A stretch of DNA of 10,141 bases, from the NCBI GenBank assembly GCA_964639275.1, contig CAZXCQ010000227.1, positions 1-10,141 on the forward strand, given 5' to 3'. The DNA is from CAZXCQ01 sp964639275 (lineage in GTDB: Bacteria; Desulfobacterota; DSM-4660; Desulfatiglandales; Desulfatiglandaceae). Positions 1-5,988 of this stretch are shown piece by piece. The notes beneath the pieces are model-generated. The model did not search any database. It was not told the DNA's origin and was given only the letters and a program-made list of their open reading frames with translations. A program made the position numbers and the translations under genes. The first letter of the stretch is position 1; every line of letters begins with the position of its first letter.

Positions 1-2
1 AA

Positions 3-125
3 GAGAATATCGACATGGTCATCATGACGACCCGTGGGAGAAAGGCCGTTTTTCCATTTGGAGGCGTTGCCGAAAAGGTGATCAAGAATGCGTCCATACC
101 GGTGCTGGCGATCGCCGTGCCTTGA
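3..125 (+). CDS. Universal stress protein (UspA family), C-terminal fragment
   Basis: The window opens inside a gene; the reading frame from base 3 to the TGA at 123-125 gives the last 40 residues. They match the C-terminal end of the UspA fold: a 'MVIMTTRGRKAV' strand and loop (the family usually has a hydrophobic strand followed by G-T/R-x-G-R), then 'GGVAEKVIKNASIPVLAI', the conserved helix 'GSVAEKV' and final strand 'CPVLVV' of this family. The phosphate-binding G-x2-G-x9-G-S pattern looks degenerate here ('TRGRKAVFPFGGVAEK'), so ATP binding cannot be judged. Usp proteins are cytoplasmic and respond to starvation and redox stress. The rest of the gene lies upstream of the window. A terminator-like hairpin follows, so it is probably not co-transcribed with the hydrogenase cluster. 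Confidence 0.85.
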   Translation, partial: ENIDMVIMTTRGRKAVFPFGGVAEKVIKNASIPVLAIAVP

Positions 126-166
126 TAAACGGACCCAAACTGACTGTGTTTAATTTGAATTGTGGG

Positions 167-206
167 AGCAGAGGACCGCAAGCGTCTTTTTTCGCGGTTC
201 TCTGCT
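167..206 (+). terminator. Terminator-like hairpin after the usp gene
   Basis: A 13-base arm at 167-179 (AGCAGAGGACCGC) pairs with 194-206 (GCGGTTCTCTGCT), all Watson-Crick except one G-U pair, with a 14-base loop that includes a run of T. It starts 42 bases after the usp stop. The tail is only moderately T-rich (TTCGTTTC), so it is a weak intrinsic terminator or a transcript-end stabiliser. Placement between usp and the next gene fits transcription ending here. Confidence 0.5.
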
Positions 207-348
207 TTCGTTTCAAAATCCTAGGGTTGTTACTGTTGCGCAAGAAAAATGGATCAGCAGAATGGCATTCCATCATGCCGATCCTGTTTGTCCTGTCTAA
301 AAACAGGTTAACGATGACAAAAAGAAGATCCACCCATAAGGGAAGAAG
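207..348 (+). promoter_or_regulatory. Leader region of the GAF-hydrogenase cluster, with a small inverted repeat
   Basis: This gap must hold the promoter of the downstream cluster if the hairpin at 167-206 ends the usp transcript. I find no convincing -35/-10 pair. A perfect 7-base inverted repeat, CCTGTTT (283-289) and AAACAGG (301-307) with an 11-base spacer, lies 42 bases before the GAF start codon and could be an operator or a leader hairpin. The purine-rich AAGGGAAG just before the ATG at 349 serves as ribosome binding site. No credible gene is seen in this stretch. Confidence 0.3.
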
Positions 349-1401
349 ATGGAAGAGATCAAATTGCTGCAGCGCGACGACCTCTGCCTGCGATGTGGAG
401 AAATTTCCTGCACCCTTAATTTCGACGAGGCATTGCAGGCCATTCTGGAGGCCGTAGAGGCCTGCCTGAACACCGATGCGTCCTCTGTGCTCCTCTTGGA
501 CCCATCCGGCTTGTCCTTCTCAGTGGCAGCGGCCCGAAATCTCTCGGAAGACTATGTCAAGAGGGAGCCCATTCCGCTCGAGAAGGACCTCACAGGCCGG
601 AAGATCCTCCAGGACCAGGTGGTGGCCATGGAGGATCTCTCCATGGATCCGGCCCATGAGGACCTGATCCGATCCGAAGGAATGCGATCCGCCCTCGTGG
701 TCCCTCTTAAATCAAAGGAGCGCATTGTCGGGGCCTTGTGGGCATTTTCAAGGGAACGCAGGAGGTTTACGGCCGATGAAACAAGTTACCTGGCCGCTAT
801 TTCCGCCCAGGGCGGCGTGACCCTGGGAAACGCCAGGTTGCACAGCGACCTCCACGTGATCGCCGGGGTGGGCCGCGCCGTTACTTCGCGGCGGGATCTT
901 CAAGAGATCCTCCGGCTCATCGTGGAAAGTGGGACCAGCGTTTTCAGCGCAAAGGGGGCCTCGGTCTATCTGACCAATCCTGAAGAAGACACCCTGGAGA
1001 TGAAGGCATCCTACGGTGTCGGCAACGGCTTTTTCGAAAAAAAGGTCTTCCGGATCGACGATGCCATCAGAAATTGCCTTGAGCAGATCGTCGTGATCTC
1101 GGATCTCTCAAGAGGGCAGGCCTTTCCCTTTCCCGAAGACCTGGCCAAGGAAGAGGTTCGCTCCGTCATCTGCATGCCCCTGAGGATCAAGGGATCAGGG
1201 ATCGGCGTCCTGCGACTCTATCTGGGTCAGGTCCGGGAGTTTACCGACGAGGAACAGGTGCTCCTGGAAATCCTGGCCGATTTCGGGGCCATCGCCATCG
1301 AAAATGCACGGCTCTTCGATCACATTAAGAGGGACTACCAGGATCTCACCCGGGATGTGTGGCACTGGTATGGATGGGGCGAAAGGCCGCCCAAGATGTG
1401 A
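349..1401 (+). CDS. Tandem GAF-domain protein, putative sensor for the hydrogenase operon
   Basis: A 350-residue protein with two GAF domains and nothing else recognisable. GAF1 spans about residues 23-165 and ends in '...LAAISAQGGVTLGNARL'; GAF2 spans about 180-325 and ends in '...ILADFGAIAIENARLF'. Both endings are the typical last helix of GAF domains. Each domain has the central 'SALVVPL' or 'SVICMPL' strand followed by a 'GVL/GAL' strand. There is no kinase, HTH, GGDEF or PAS domain, so it would bind a small ligand or cofactor and act through a partner. The C-terminal tail (about 328-350, 'DLTRDVWHWYGWGERPP') is rich in aromatic residues and may be a contact surface. Three cysteines near the N-terminus (C13, C16, C21) could be redox-active, but they sit where GAF proteins have a plain helix. 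No membrane segment is visible. The gene ends 20 bases before hydB, which suggests co-transcription and a role in sensing or tuning the hydrogenase. The family call is firm; the role is inferred. Confidence 0.9.
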   Translation: MEEIKLLQRDDLCLRCGEISCTLNFDEALQAILEAVEACLNTDASSVLLLDPSGLSFSVAAARNLSEDYVKREPIPLEKDLTGRKILQDQVVAMEDLSMDPAHEDLIRSEGMRSALVVPLKSKERIVGALWAFSRERRRFTADETSYLAAISAQGGVTLGNARLHSDLHVIAGVGRAVTSRRDLQEILRLIVESGTSVFSAKGASVYLTNPEEDTLEMKASYGVGNGFFEKKVFRIDDAIRNCLEQIVVISDLSRGQAFPFPEDLAKEEVRSVICMPLRIKGSGIGVLRLYLGQVREFTDEEQVLLEILADFGAIAIENARLFDHIKRDYQDLTRDVWHWYGWGERPPKM

Positions 1402-1404
1402 TCC

Positions 1405-1412
1405 AAAAGGAG
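1405..1412 (+). promoter_or_regulatory. Ribosome binding site that fixes the hydB start
   Basis: AAAAGGAG lies 9 bases upstream of the GTG at 1422. The in-frame ATGs at 1359 and 1374 lie inside the GAF gene and have no comparable site. The ATG at 1440 is farther downstream and is not preceded by such a sequence. This supports GTG 1422 as the start. Confidence 0.65.
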
Positions 1413-1421
1413 AGACCCCCG

Positions 1422-2468
1422 GTGGAACAGGCTTTTCTAATGGAAAAAGACCGGCTCATGCCCTGGCTGGAAGGGCTTGGAGAACAGTATCGGTTGATCG
1501 GTCCCTCAGGGGAACAGGGATTGCCGGCCTTCAAGAGAATCACCTCGGTCCATGACCTCCTGATGGATTACGGCCTGACCATGATGGGGCCCCAGACCTG
1601 CATTTACCACCTTTCTGAAACTCTGTGCACCATTCGCGTCGAAAATGGGGACTTTCATGTCGAAAGTCCGGACACCGCGCCTCCCCAGGTGCTTCTTGGG
1701 GTCCACTCCTGTGATCTCCATGCCCTCCTGGTCCTCGACAAGGTCTTTCTGAAAGGAAGGGTCGTGGATCATCACTACAGGTTGTGGCGGGAAAACACGG
1801 TGGTGATTGGCTATCACTGCACCCAGGTTTATCCCCAGTGCTTCTGCGCCTCCATGGGAACAGGACCTTTCTTTGAACCCAAGAAAGGCTATGATCTCCT
1901 CCTGACAGACCTCGGCGCGGTTTATCTGATGGAACCTTTGGGCCAAAGGGCCCGGCAGATCCTCTCCCCCCTTCGCCTCAGCCGCGCCGGTGAAAGGGAT
2001 TTTGCCAGCAAAGAAGCGATCGACCGGGCCCTCCACGGCCAATTCAAGAAGACGCTGGATACGACGCACCTGGTAGATACGATTCTGGCCGGCCAGGACC
2101 ATCCCGTATGGAGGCGGACGGCCGAGGAGCGCTGCCTGGGGTGCACCAATTGTACCATGGTATGCCCTACATGCTTTTGCTCCAACGTGAAGGACCGAAG
2201 CAGGGGTCTTGATCCGGCCCACTGGGACAGGGTCCGCTACAAGGATTCCTGCCAGGAACTCCATTTTGCAGAGGTCCACGGAGGAAATTTTCGATCCACC
2301 CGAACGGCCCGGCTCCGCCAGTTCGTCACCCACAAGCTGGCCACCTGGTGGGAGCAGTTCGGGTGCTTCGGGTGTGTGGGGTGCGGGCGCTGTATGACCT
2401 GGTGCCCGACCCGCATCGACTTAACAGACATGACCAAGCAGATCATGATATCGAAAGGAGAGGGATGA
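1422..2468 (+). CDS. hydB: Group 3b [NiFe] hydrogenase beta subunit (iron-sulfur, HydB/AsrA-like)
   Basis: Electron-transfer subunit of a cytoplasmic NAD(P)-linked hydrogenase, passing electrons between the delta/alpha hydrogenase half and the gamma flavin subunit. With the GTG start it has 348 residues, close to the family length. Two ferredoxin-type 4Fe-4S motifs lie in the C-terminal third: C238-x2-C241-x2-C244-x3-C248-P (followed by C251 and C253) and C318-x2-C321-x2-C324-x3-C328-P, with one more cysteine at 315. Between them is a 'DSCQELHFAEVHGG' segment like the conserved linker of the HydB/AsrA family. An N-terminal 'LLGVHSCDLHAL' motif is also typical. The same family includes anaerobic sulfite reductase subunit A, but a NiFe large and a small subunit downstream make hydrogenase the better call. 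It sits 20 bases after the GAF gene, and its TGA overlaps the ATG of hydG (ATGA), showing translational coupling. Confidence 0.9.
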   Translation: MEQAFLMEKDRLMPWLEGLGEQYRLIGPSGEQGLPAFKRITSVHDLLMDYGLTMMGPQTCIYHLSETLCTIRVENGDFHVESPDTAPPQVLLGVHSCDLHALLVLDKVFLKGRVVDHHYRLWRENTVVIGYHCTQVYPQCFCASMGTGPFFEPKKGYDLLLTDLGAVYLMEPLGQRARQILSPLRLSRAGERDFASKEAIDRALHGQFKKTLDTTHLVDTILAGQDHPVWRRTAEERCLGCTNCTMVCPTCFCSNVKDRSRGLDPAHWDRVRYKDSCQELHFAEVHGGNFRSTRTARLRQFVTHKLATWWEQFGCFGCVGCGRCMTWCPTRIDLTDMTKQIMISKGEG

Positions 2469-3322
2469 CCCGCGGGTCCAGGAACAGGATGGAAAGTATG
2501 GACTACAAGGTCGCTCGCCTCATGGATGTGCGGCCCGAGACCCGGGATGTCAGCACCTTCCTCATTACCCTGGAGGGGGAGGAGGAATTTATCTTTCAGC
2601 CCGGTCAGTTCAATATGATCGGGTTGCCGGGTCTGGAAGAGGCCCCGCTCTCCATGAGCTCTCTTCCCGTCCCCCGTAACAACCTCTTTGCCCACACGGT
2701 ACGCTGCGTGGGCAATCTGACAAGCCGGATGGCAGGGCTTAGGGCAGGGGAGACACTCATGATGCGTGGGCCTTTCGGTCGAGGCTGGCCCGTTCAAGAG
2801 CTCGACCACAGGGACGTGCTCATGGTGGCCGGGGGTCTCGGGCTGGCCCCGCTGAGGCCCCTTCTGCTCCACTGCCTGGAACACCGAGGGGAAATAGGCG
2901 ATCTGGTTTTGGTCTACGGGGCCAAGACCCCGGAGGAAATGCTTTTTCAAAAAGAGCTCTTCGACTGGCAGGAGAAATGCCCTGTGACAACCCTTTACTG
3001 CGCGGACCACCTCGCCAACGGGAGCCCGACAGCCCTGAGGCTTCGTGAAGGACTGGTCACCACATTCCTGGAGGATCTGGATCTGAACCCGCCGGATACA
3101 CTGGTCTGCGTCTGCGGCCCCGAGATCATGATGCGCTTCGTGGCCCGTCAGCTGTTGCAAGAGGGCTATTTGAAGAACAGGATTTATGTCTCCCTTGAGC
3201 GGCGCATGCGGTGTGGAACCGCCCACTGCGGCCACTGTCAGATCGGGGCCAAGTTCGTCTGTCAGGACGGACCTGTCTTCCCCTACGCCGAAATCGCGCG
3301 CTTCTCTGATACCCTTTTGTGA
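2465..3322 (+). CDS. hydG: Group 3b [NiFe] hydrogenase gamma subunit (FAD/NAD(P)-binding reductase)
   Basis: Flavin subunit that exchanges electrons between NAD(P)(H) and the Fe-S chain; 285 residues, normal for the family. The fold is ferredoxin-NADP reductase type. Residues about 12-110 form the FAD barrel ('FQPGQFNMI' at 44-52, then 'APLSMSS' at 60-66 in place of the flavin R-x-Y-S motif). Residues about 117-225 form the nucleotide-binding domain ('VAGGLGLAPLRPLL' at 121-134; 'VCGPEIMM' at 216-223). A C-terminal 2Fe-2S site has C250-x4-C255-x2-C258-x7-C266, as in the dihydroorotate dehydrogenase PyrK group. The start at 2465 overlaps the hydB stop by 4 bases and has AAAGGAGAGGG just before it; ATGs at 2489 and 2498 are alternatives that would remove only the first 8-11 residues. 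hydG here is the Pyrococcus name and is unrelated to the [FeFe] maturase HydG. The next junction, to hydD, is unusually wide. Confidence 0.9.
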   Translation: MTRGSRNRMESMDYKVARLMDVRPETRDVSTFLITLEGEEEFIFQPGQFNMIGLPGLEEAPLSMSSLPVPRNNLFAHTVRCVGNLTSRMAGLRAGETLMMRGPFGRGWPVQELDHRDVLMVAGGLGLAPLRPLLLHCLEHRGEIGDLVLVYGAKTPEEMLFQKELFDWQEKCPVTTLYCADHLANGSPTALRLREGLVTTFLEDLDLNPPDTLVCVCGPEIMMRFVARQLLQEGYLKNRIYVSLERRMRCGTAHCGHCQIGAKFVCQDGPVFPYAEIARFSDTLL

Positions 3323-3476
3323 GGAAGGCGTTAGGCGTGAGGGGGAAGGCGATAACAAAATTTCATATTCGACATTCCGACTTCGGAGTTCGAAAGACGG
3401 AGGAAAGGTGCGAAGCCGGAATTCGGAATTTCGAGTCGGACATCGGACATTGGACATTGGACATCGGACACTAGAT
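3323..3476 (+). repeat. Repeat-like spacer between hydG and hydD
   Basis: This 154-base gap interrupts an operon whose other hydrogenase junctions overlap. Its first 50 bases are featureless. An imperfect hairpin follows: 3374-3385 (ATTCCGACTTCG) pairs with 3411-3422 (CGAAGCCGGAAT), 11 of 12 positions, with a 25-base loop. Then come TTCGG/GGAATT-rich words and five back-to-back 7-base copies. Dispersed micro-repeats of this style are common between genes in some Desulfobacterota genomes (recalled, not searched). The spacer contains no stop in the hydD frame. Confidence 0.7.
3437..3471 (+). repeat. Tandem 7-bp repeat, five copies of YGGACAY
   Basis: Five direct copies without spacers: CGGACAT, CGGACAT, TGGACAT, TGGACAT, CGGACAC. 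The array ends 5 bases before the ATG of hydD, where a ribosome binding site would be expected, so its GGACA words are the nearest purine-rich sequence for that start. It is too short and has no spacers, so it is not CRISPR. Confidence 0.85.
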
Positions 3477-4253
3477 ATGAAAAAGTACCGTTTAGGGGTG
3501 TTCAAATATAGTTGTTGCGCAGGGTGTGAGTTTCAGCTCCTCTATTTTCAGAATTATATCGTCGAGTTTTTCAGGCACATGGAGGTCGTCTTCCTCAAGA
3601 TGGCCCAGAACGGCGGCGTGGAGGAAGGGCCTTTCGACCTCGCCCTGATTGAGGGGGCCGTCACCCAGGCCGAACAGGCGGATCAGTTGAAAAGGGTCCG
3701 GAAGGTCAGTCGATGGCTCCTTCCCATCGGCTCCTGTGCGGTCAACGGGGGCGTCCCTGCCATCAAGAACCGGACGCCCGAACTGGAGGTGGAAAACAGG
3801 GTCTACGCGGACGTCAGCCGTCTCCACTCCATGAAGGCCCAGCCTGTAGATGCCTTTGTGCAGGTTGACGGGTACATCAGGGGCTGCCCCATGGGTCAAG
3901 GGGACCTGATTGAGGCCGCGTTATCCCTCCTTTTGGGCAAGAGGCCGGTCTTCTTCAACTACGCTGTATGCGTTGAATGCAAGCTCAAGGATAACCCGTG
4001 CGTCCTCATCTCCTGGAATCAGCCCTGCATGGGCCCGGTCACCAATGCGGGGTGCGGGGCCCTGTGCCCATCTCACGGACGGGCCTGTTACGGATGCTGG
4101 GGACCCATGGAAGACGCCAATGCCCAGGCCCTGGCGCGACAGTTCGAACGGATGGGATTGAGCCCGGACGAGATCTTTTGCAGGTTTACGCAATATGCCT
4201 CAACCAAGGCTGAATTCCGGAGGGGAGCCGAACTCTATGGCCGAACCGATTAA
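3477..4253 (+). CDS. hydD: Group 3b [NiFe] hydrogenase delta (small) subunit
   Basis: Small subunit carrying the Fe-S relay from the NiFe site; 258 residues from the ATG at 3477, the usual length for this group. The proximal 4Fe-4S cluster ligands are visible as C14-A-G-C17, C87 in 'PIGSCAVNGG' and C137 in 'RGCPMG'. The C-terminal part carries further cysteines (165, 168, 175, 184, 193, 197, 204, 207) in a ferredoxin-like arrangement, fitting medial and distal clusters. There is no twin-arginine signal, so the enzyme is cytoplasmic. The family N-terminus ('KKYRLGVFKYSCCAGCE') supports the ATG at 3477, although that start lacks a clear Shine-Dalgarno sequence. An in-frame GTG at 3408 preceded by GGAGG (3399-3403) would add 23 residues encoded by repeat DNA. 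The 3' end overlaps hydA by 17 bases. Confidence 0.9.
   Translation: MKKYRLGVFKYSCCAGCEFQLLYFQNYIVEFFRHMEVVFLKMAQNGGVEEGPFDLALIEGAVTQAEQADQLKRVRKVSRWLLPIGSCAVNGGVPAIKNRTPELEVENRVYADVSRLHSMKAQPVDAFVQVDGYIRGCPMGQGDLIEAALSLLLGKRPVFFNYAVCVECKLKDNPCVLISWNQPCMGPVTNAGCGALCPSHGRACYGCWGPMEDANAQALARQFERMGLSPDEIFCRFTQYASTKAEFRRGAELYGRTD
4219..4226 (+). promoter_or_regulatory. Ribosome binding site that fixes the hydA start
   Basis: GGAGGGGA, located inside the end of hydD, lies 10 bases before the ATG at 4237. The longer frame from the ATG at 4195 has no such site, and its extra 14 residues do not belong to the family N-terminus. Confidence 0.65.
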
Positions 4254-5511
4254 CCGCCGCAAGATCCAGATCGATTATCTCGCCCGGGTGGAGGGCGAAA
4301 CCGCCTTGGTCCTGAACCCCGGCGGCGAAACCGGCCAGGAGATCAGGCTGGAGATCTTCGAGGCCCCCAGGTTTTTTGAGGGTTTCCTGGTCGGTCGGAG
4401 ATATGACGAGGTGGGCGATATCGTATCGCGCATCTGCGGCATCTGCCCCATTTCTCACATGACCACCGCCCTCCAGGCCATAGAGGATGCCATGGGGATC
4501 ACGACCAGCCCTCAGACCCACAGACTTCGAAGATTGATGTGTCTTTCCCAGATCGTTTCAAGCCATATCATCCACCTCTATATGCTGGCCTTGCCTGACT
4601 ACTTCGGCTACCCCGGCTTCCTTCCCATGATCCCTGAATTTAAAGAGGAATCAAAGGACTTTCTCCAGATGAAAGGGGCCATGAATAAGGTGGGGGAGCG
4701 GATCGGCGGCAGACCGCTTCACCCCATTTCTATGGTGGTGAACGGCTTTACCAGGGTGCCGTCCAAGGAGGAGCTGGATTCCCTGGCCGAGGACATTGAC
4801 CGGGTTCTCCCCCTGGCCCGGCGGACCGTTGACAGGATAAGTCACCTACCCTTCCCGGACCTGCAGGGGGACTCGGAATTTCTGGCCCTTCGGAAAGATG
4901 GCGAATTTGCTGTTACCGAAGGTCGCCTGATCTCCTCCGGGGGACTCGATCTCGAGATCCATGACTACCCGTCTTTTTTCAGAGAAACGGAGACCTCTTA
5001 CGCCATGGCCAAAAAGTCCTCCATCCGGGAAAGGGGTCTCTTCATGGTGGGGGCCCTTGCCCGGATGAACCTCAAGTTCGATCAGTACCACGAAGAAACC
5101 CGCGCCGTGGCCCAGGAGATGGGCATCGCCGTCCCGGATGCCAACCCCTTCCACAACAATTTGGCCCAGGCCCTGGAGATCTACGACGGCATGATTGAGT
5201 GTCTTCATCTGCTCTCGGGCATTTCCCCTGAAAAAGAGACACCCGGGGTCCGGATACGGGAGGGAGAAGGGATGGCGATCACAGAGGCCCCTCGCGGGCT
5301 GCTCATGCACAGCTACGGGGTCAACAGGAGGGGGTTCATCGACAAGGCCGATCTGGTAACGCCCACCTCCCATAATTTTGCCAACATGGAAAAGGACCTG
5401 CATCTTCTGGCCCGGCGCTTTGCCGAAGAAGACGCACCCGGAGGGCTCCGATTGAAATGCGAGCAACTCATCCGCGCCTATGATCCCTGTTTCTCTTGCT
5501 CGGTGCATTAA
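4237..5511 (+). CDS. hydA: Group 3b [NiFe] hydrogenase alpha (large, catalytic) subunit
   Basis: Catalytic subunit holding the NiFe(CN)2CO centre; 424 residues, about the size of the Pyrococcus soluble hydrogenase large subunit. The N-terminal ligand motif is 'RICGICPISH' (C67, C70) and the C-terminal one is 'DPCFSCSVH' (C418, C421, H424). The 'ARVEGETALVLNP' start segment and 'GGRPLHPISMVVNGFTRVP' are also typical of this family. With the beta-gamma-delta-alpha gene order this places the enzyme in group 3b, which oxidises H2 with NAD(P)+ or makes H2 from NAD(P)H, and in some archaea reduces polysulfide. The reading frame ends at TAA directly after H424, so there is no cleavable C-terminal peptide; most NiFe large subunits carry one that a specific endopeptidase removes after nickel insertion. 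A tandem repeat begins on the next base. The name hydA follows Pyrococcus usage and does not mean [FeFe] hydrogenase. Confidence 0.93.
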   Translation: MAEPINRRKIQIDYLARVEGETALVLNPGGETGQEIRLEIFEAPRFFEGFLVGRRYDEVGDIVSRICGICPISHMTTALQAIEDAMGITTSPQTHRLRRLMCLSQIVSSHIIHLYMLALPDYFGYPGFLPMIPEFKEESKDFLQMKGAMNKVGERIGGRPLHPISMVVNGFTRVPSKEELDSLAEDIDRVLPLARRTVDRISHLPFPDLQGDSEFLALRKDGEFAVTEGRLISSGGLDLEIHDYPSFFRETETSYAMAKKSSIRERGLFMVGALARMNLKFDQYHEETRAVAQEMGIAVPDANPFHNNLAQALEIYDGMIECLHLLSGISPEKETPGVRIREGEGMAITEAPRGLLMHSYGVNRRGFIDKADLVTPTSHNFANMEKDLHLLARRFAEEDAPGGLRLKCEQLIRAYDPCFSCSVH

Positions 5512-5548
5512 CTGGTTGCTGGATGCTGGTTGCCAGATGCTGGATGAG
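5512..5548 (+). repeat. Tandem CTGGTTGCTGGATG repeat immediately after the hydA stop
   Basis: Two 14-base units (5512-5525 and 5526-5539, 12 of 14 identical) and a partial third (CTGGATGAG). The array starts on the base after the hydA TAA. Its first 17 bases recur inverted at 5958-5974 with 15 of 17 identical, on the far side of the four-helix-bundle gene. Confidence 0.8.
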
Positions 5549-5577
5549 AAGAAACACGCGAGAAGAAGGCAGGAGCT

Positions 5578-5955
5578 TTGAGTTACAAAAAATTGCTTAT
5601 TTGGCAGCACGCTAAGGACTTGGTCTTTGATATCCATAAGATGACAGTGAATAAGCTGCCTCAGTTTGAGCTGTATGAAGAAGGGAGTCAAATCCGGCGC
5701 TCTATTAAATCGGTGAAATCGAATATCGTGGAAGGCTATGGCAGGAGACGATATAAGCAGGAGTTGATACGATTTTTGACCTATTCCCTAGCCTCTTGCG
5801 ACGAGAGTACGGATCACCTGGAGACCCTGTTTGAAACAGGATCACTGAAGGACGAGGCCTTATACCAAGATTTTCACAAGCGTTTGGAGACATTGGGAAA
5901 GAAAATTAACCTCTTTATTCAGTCTGTAGAAAAAGACCATAAGAGCGATCGTTGA
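5578..5955 (+). CDS. Four-helix bundle protein (23S rRNA IVS / S23-type)
   Basis: A 125-residue, all-helical protein of the four-helix-bundle family first found encoded in intervening sequences of 23S rRNA genes. The diagnostic pattern is intact: 'YKKLLIWQHAKDLVFDIHKM' at the start, 'SQIRRSIKSVKSNIVEGYGR' in the middle (family form QIRRAAxSIPSNIAEGxGR), then 'ELIRFLTYSLASCDESTDHL', the helix with the usual 'FL..A.GS..E...L' character. The molecular role is unknown; the family is known to form oligomers and has been suggested to bind nucleic acid. No in-frame ATG precedes the conserved start, so the TTG at 5578 is the likely initiator; AGGAG lies only 2 bases ahead, so translation may be weak. 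It differs from its neighbours in lower GC and is bounded by inverted repeats, which suggests a later arrival. It probably has nothing to do with hydrogen metabolism. Confidence 0.88.
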   Translation: MSYKKLLIWQHAKDLVFDIHKMTVNKLPQFELYEEGSQIRRSIKSVKSNIVEGYGRRRYKQELIRFLTYSLASCDESTDHLETLFETGSLKDEALYQDFHKRLETLGKKINLFIQSVEKDHKSDR

Positions 5956-5957
5956 CT

Positions 5958-5974
5958 CAGCATCCAGTGACCAG
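5958..5974 (-). repeat. Inverted copy of the CTGGTTGCTGGATG repeat
   Basis: CAGCATCCAGTGACCAG here is the reverse complement, with 2 differences, of the 17 bases at 5512-5528. It lies 2 bases after the stop of the four-helix-bundle gene and 14 bases before the aldehyde dehydrogenase start. Confidence 0.75.
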
Positions 5975-5988
5975 TGAAAGGAAGGACC

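Larger units (their letters stand above)
5512..5974 (+). mobile_element. Candidate repeat-bounded unit carrying a four-helix-bundle gene
   Basis: Inverted repeats at 5512-5528 and 5958-5974 (15 of 17 bases) enclose a single small gene between hydA and the aldehyde dehydrogenase. Four-helix-bundle (IVS/S23-type) genes are known as inserts in 23S rRNA genes and as orphan genes scattered through genomes, so a transferable cassette is plausible. No transposase and no target-site duplication is evident. The mobile interpretation is inference. Confidence 0.4.

Noticed and set aside
263..279. Possible sigma54 promoter (TGGCA...TGCC) before the GAF gene
   Set aside because: The GG and GC doublets are separated by 11 bases, whereas sigma54 promoters need 10, and the flanking consensus is poor.
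122..457. 111-codon open frame on the plus strand spanning the usp-GAF gap
   Set aside because: It runs through the terminator-like hairpin and into the GAF gene in another frame, and its sequence has no family character.
1359..1421. Upstream ATG starts for hydB
   Set aside because: They would overlap the GAF gene by 28-43 bases and have no ribosome binding site, while GTG 1422 has AAAAGGAG at good spacing.
1506..2333. 275-codon open frame on the minus strand opposite hydB
   Set aside because: It is antisense to the iron-sulfur subunit, with no domain pattern.
1422..2468. Anaerobic sulfite reductase subunit A instead of a hydrogenase subunit
   Set aside because: AsrA shares the fold, but the genes that follow are a flavin subunit, a NiFe small subunit and a NiFe large subunit with both ligand motifs, and there is no siroheme AsrC.
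3437..3471. CRISPR-like array
   Set aside because: The units are 7 bases, directly adjacent and without spacers, and there are no cas genes in the window.
2237..3505. 422-codon open frame on the minus strand opposite hydB/hydG
   Set aside because: It lies antisense to strongly recognised hydrogenase genes, its translation is rich in H, P and G with no family pattern, and it begins inside repeat DNA. Long antisense frames are expected in GC-rich genes.
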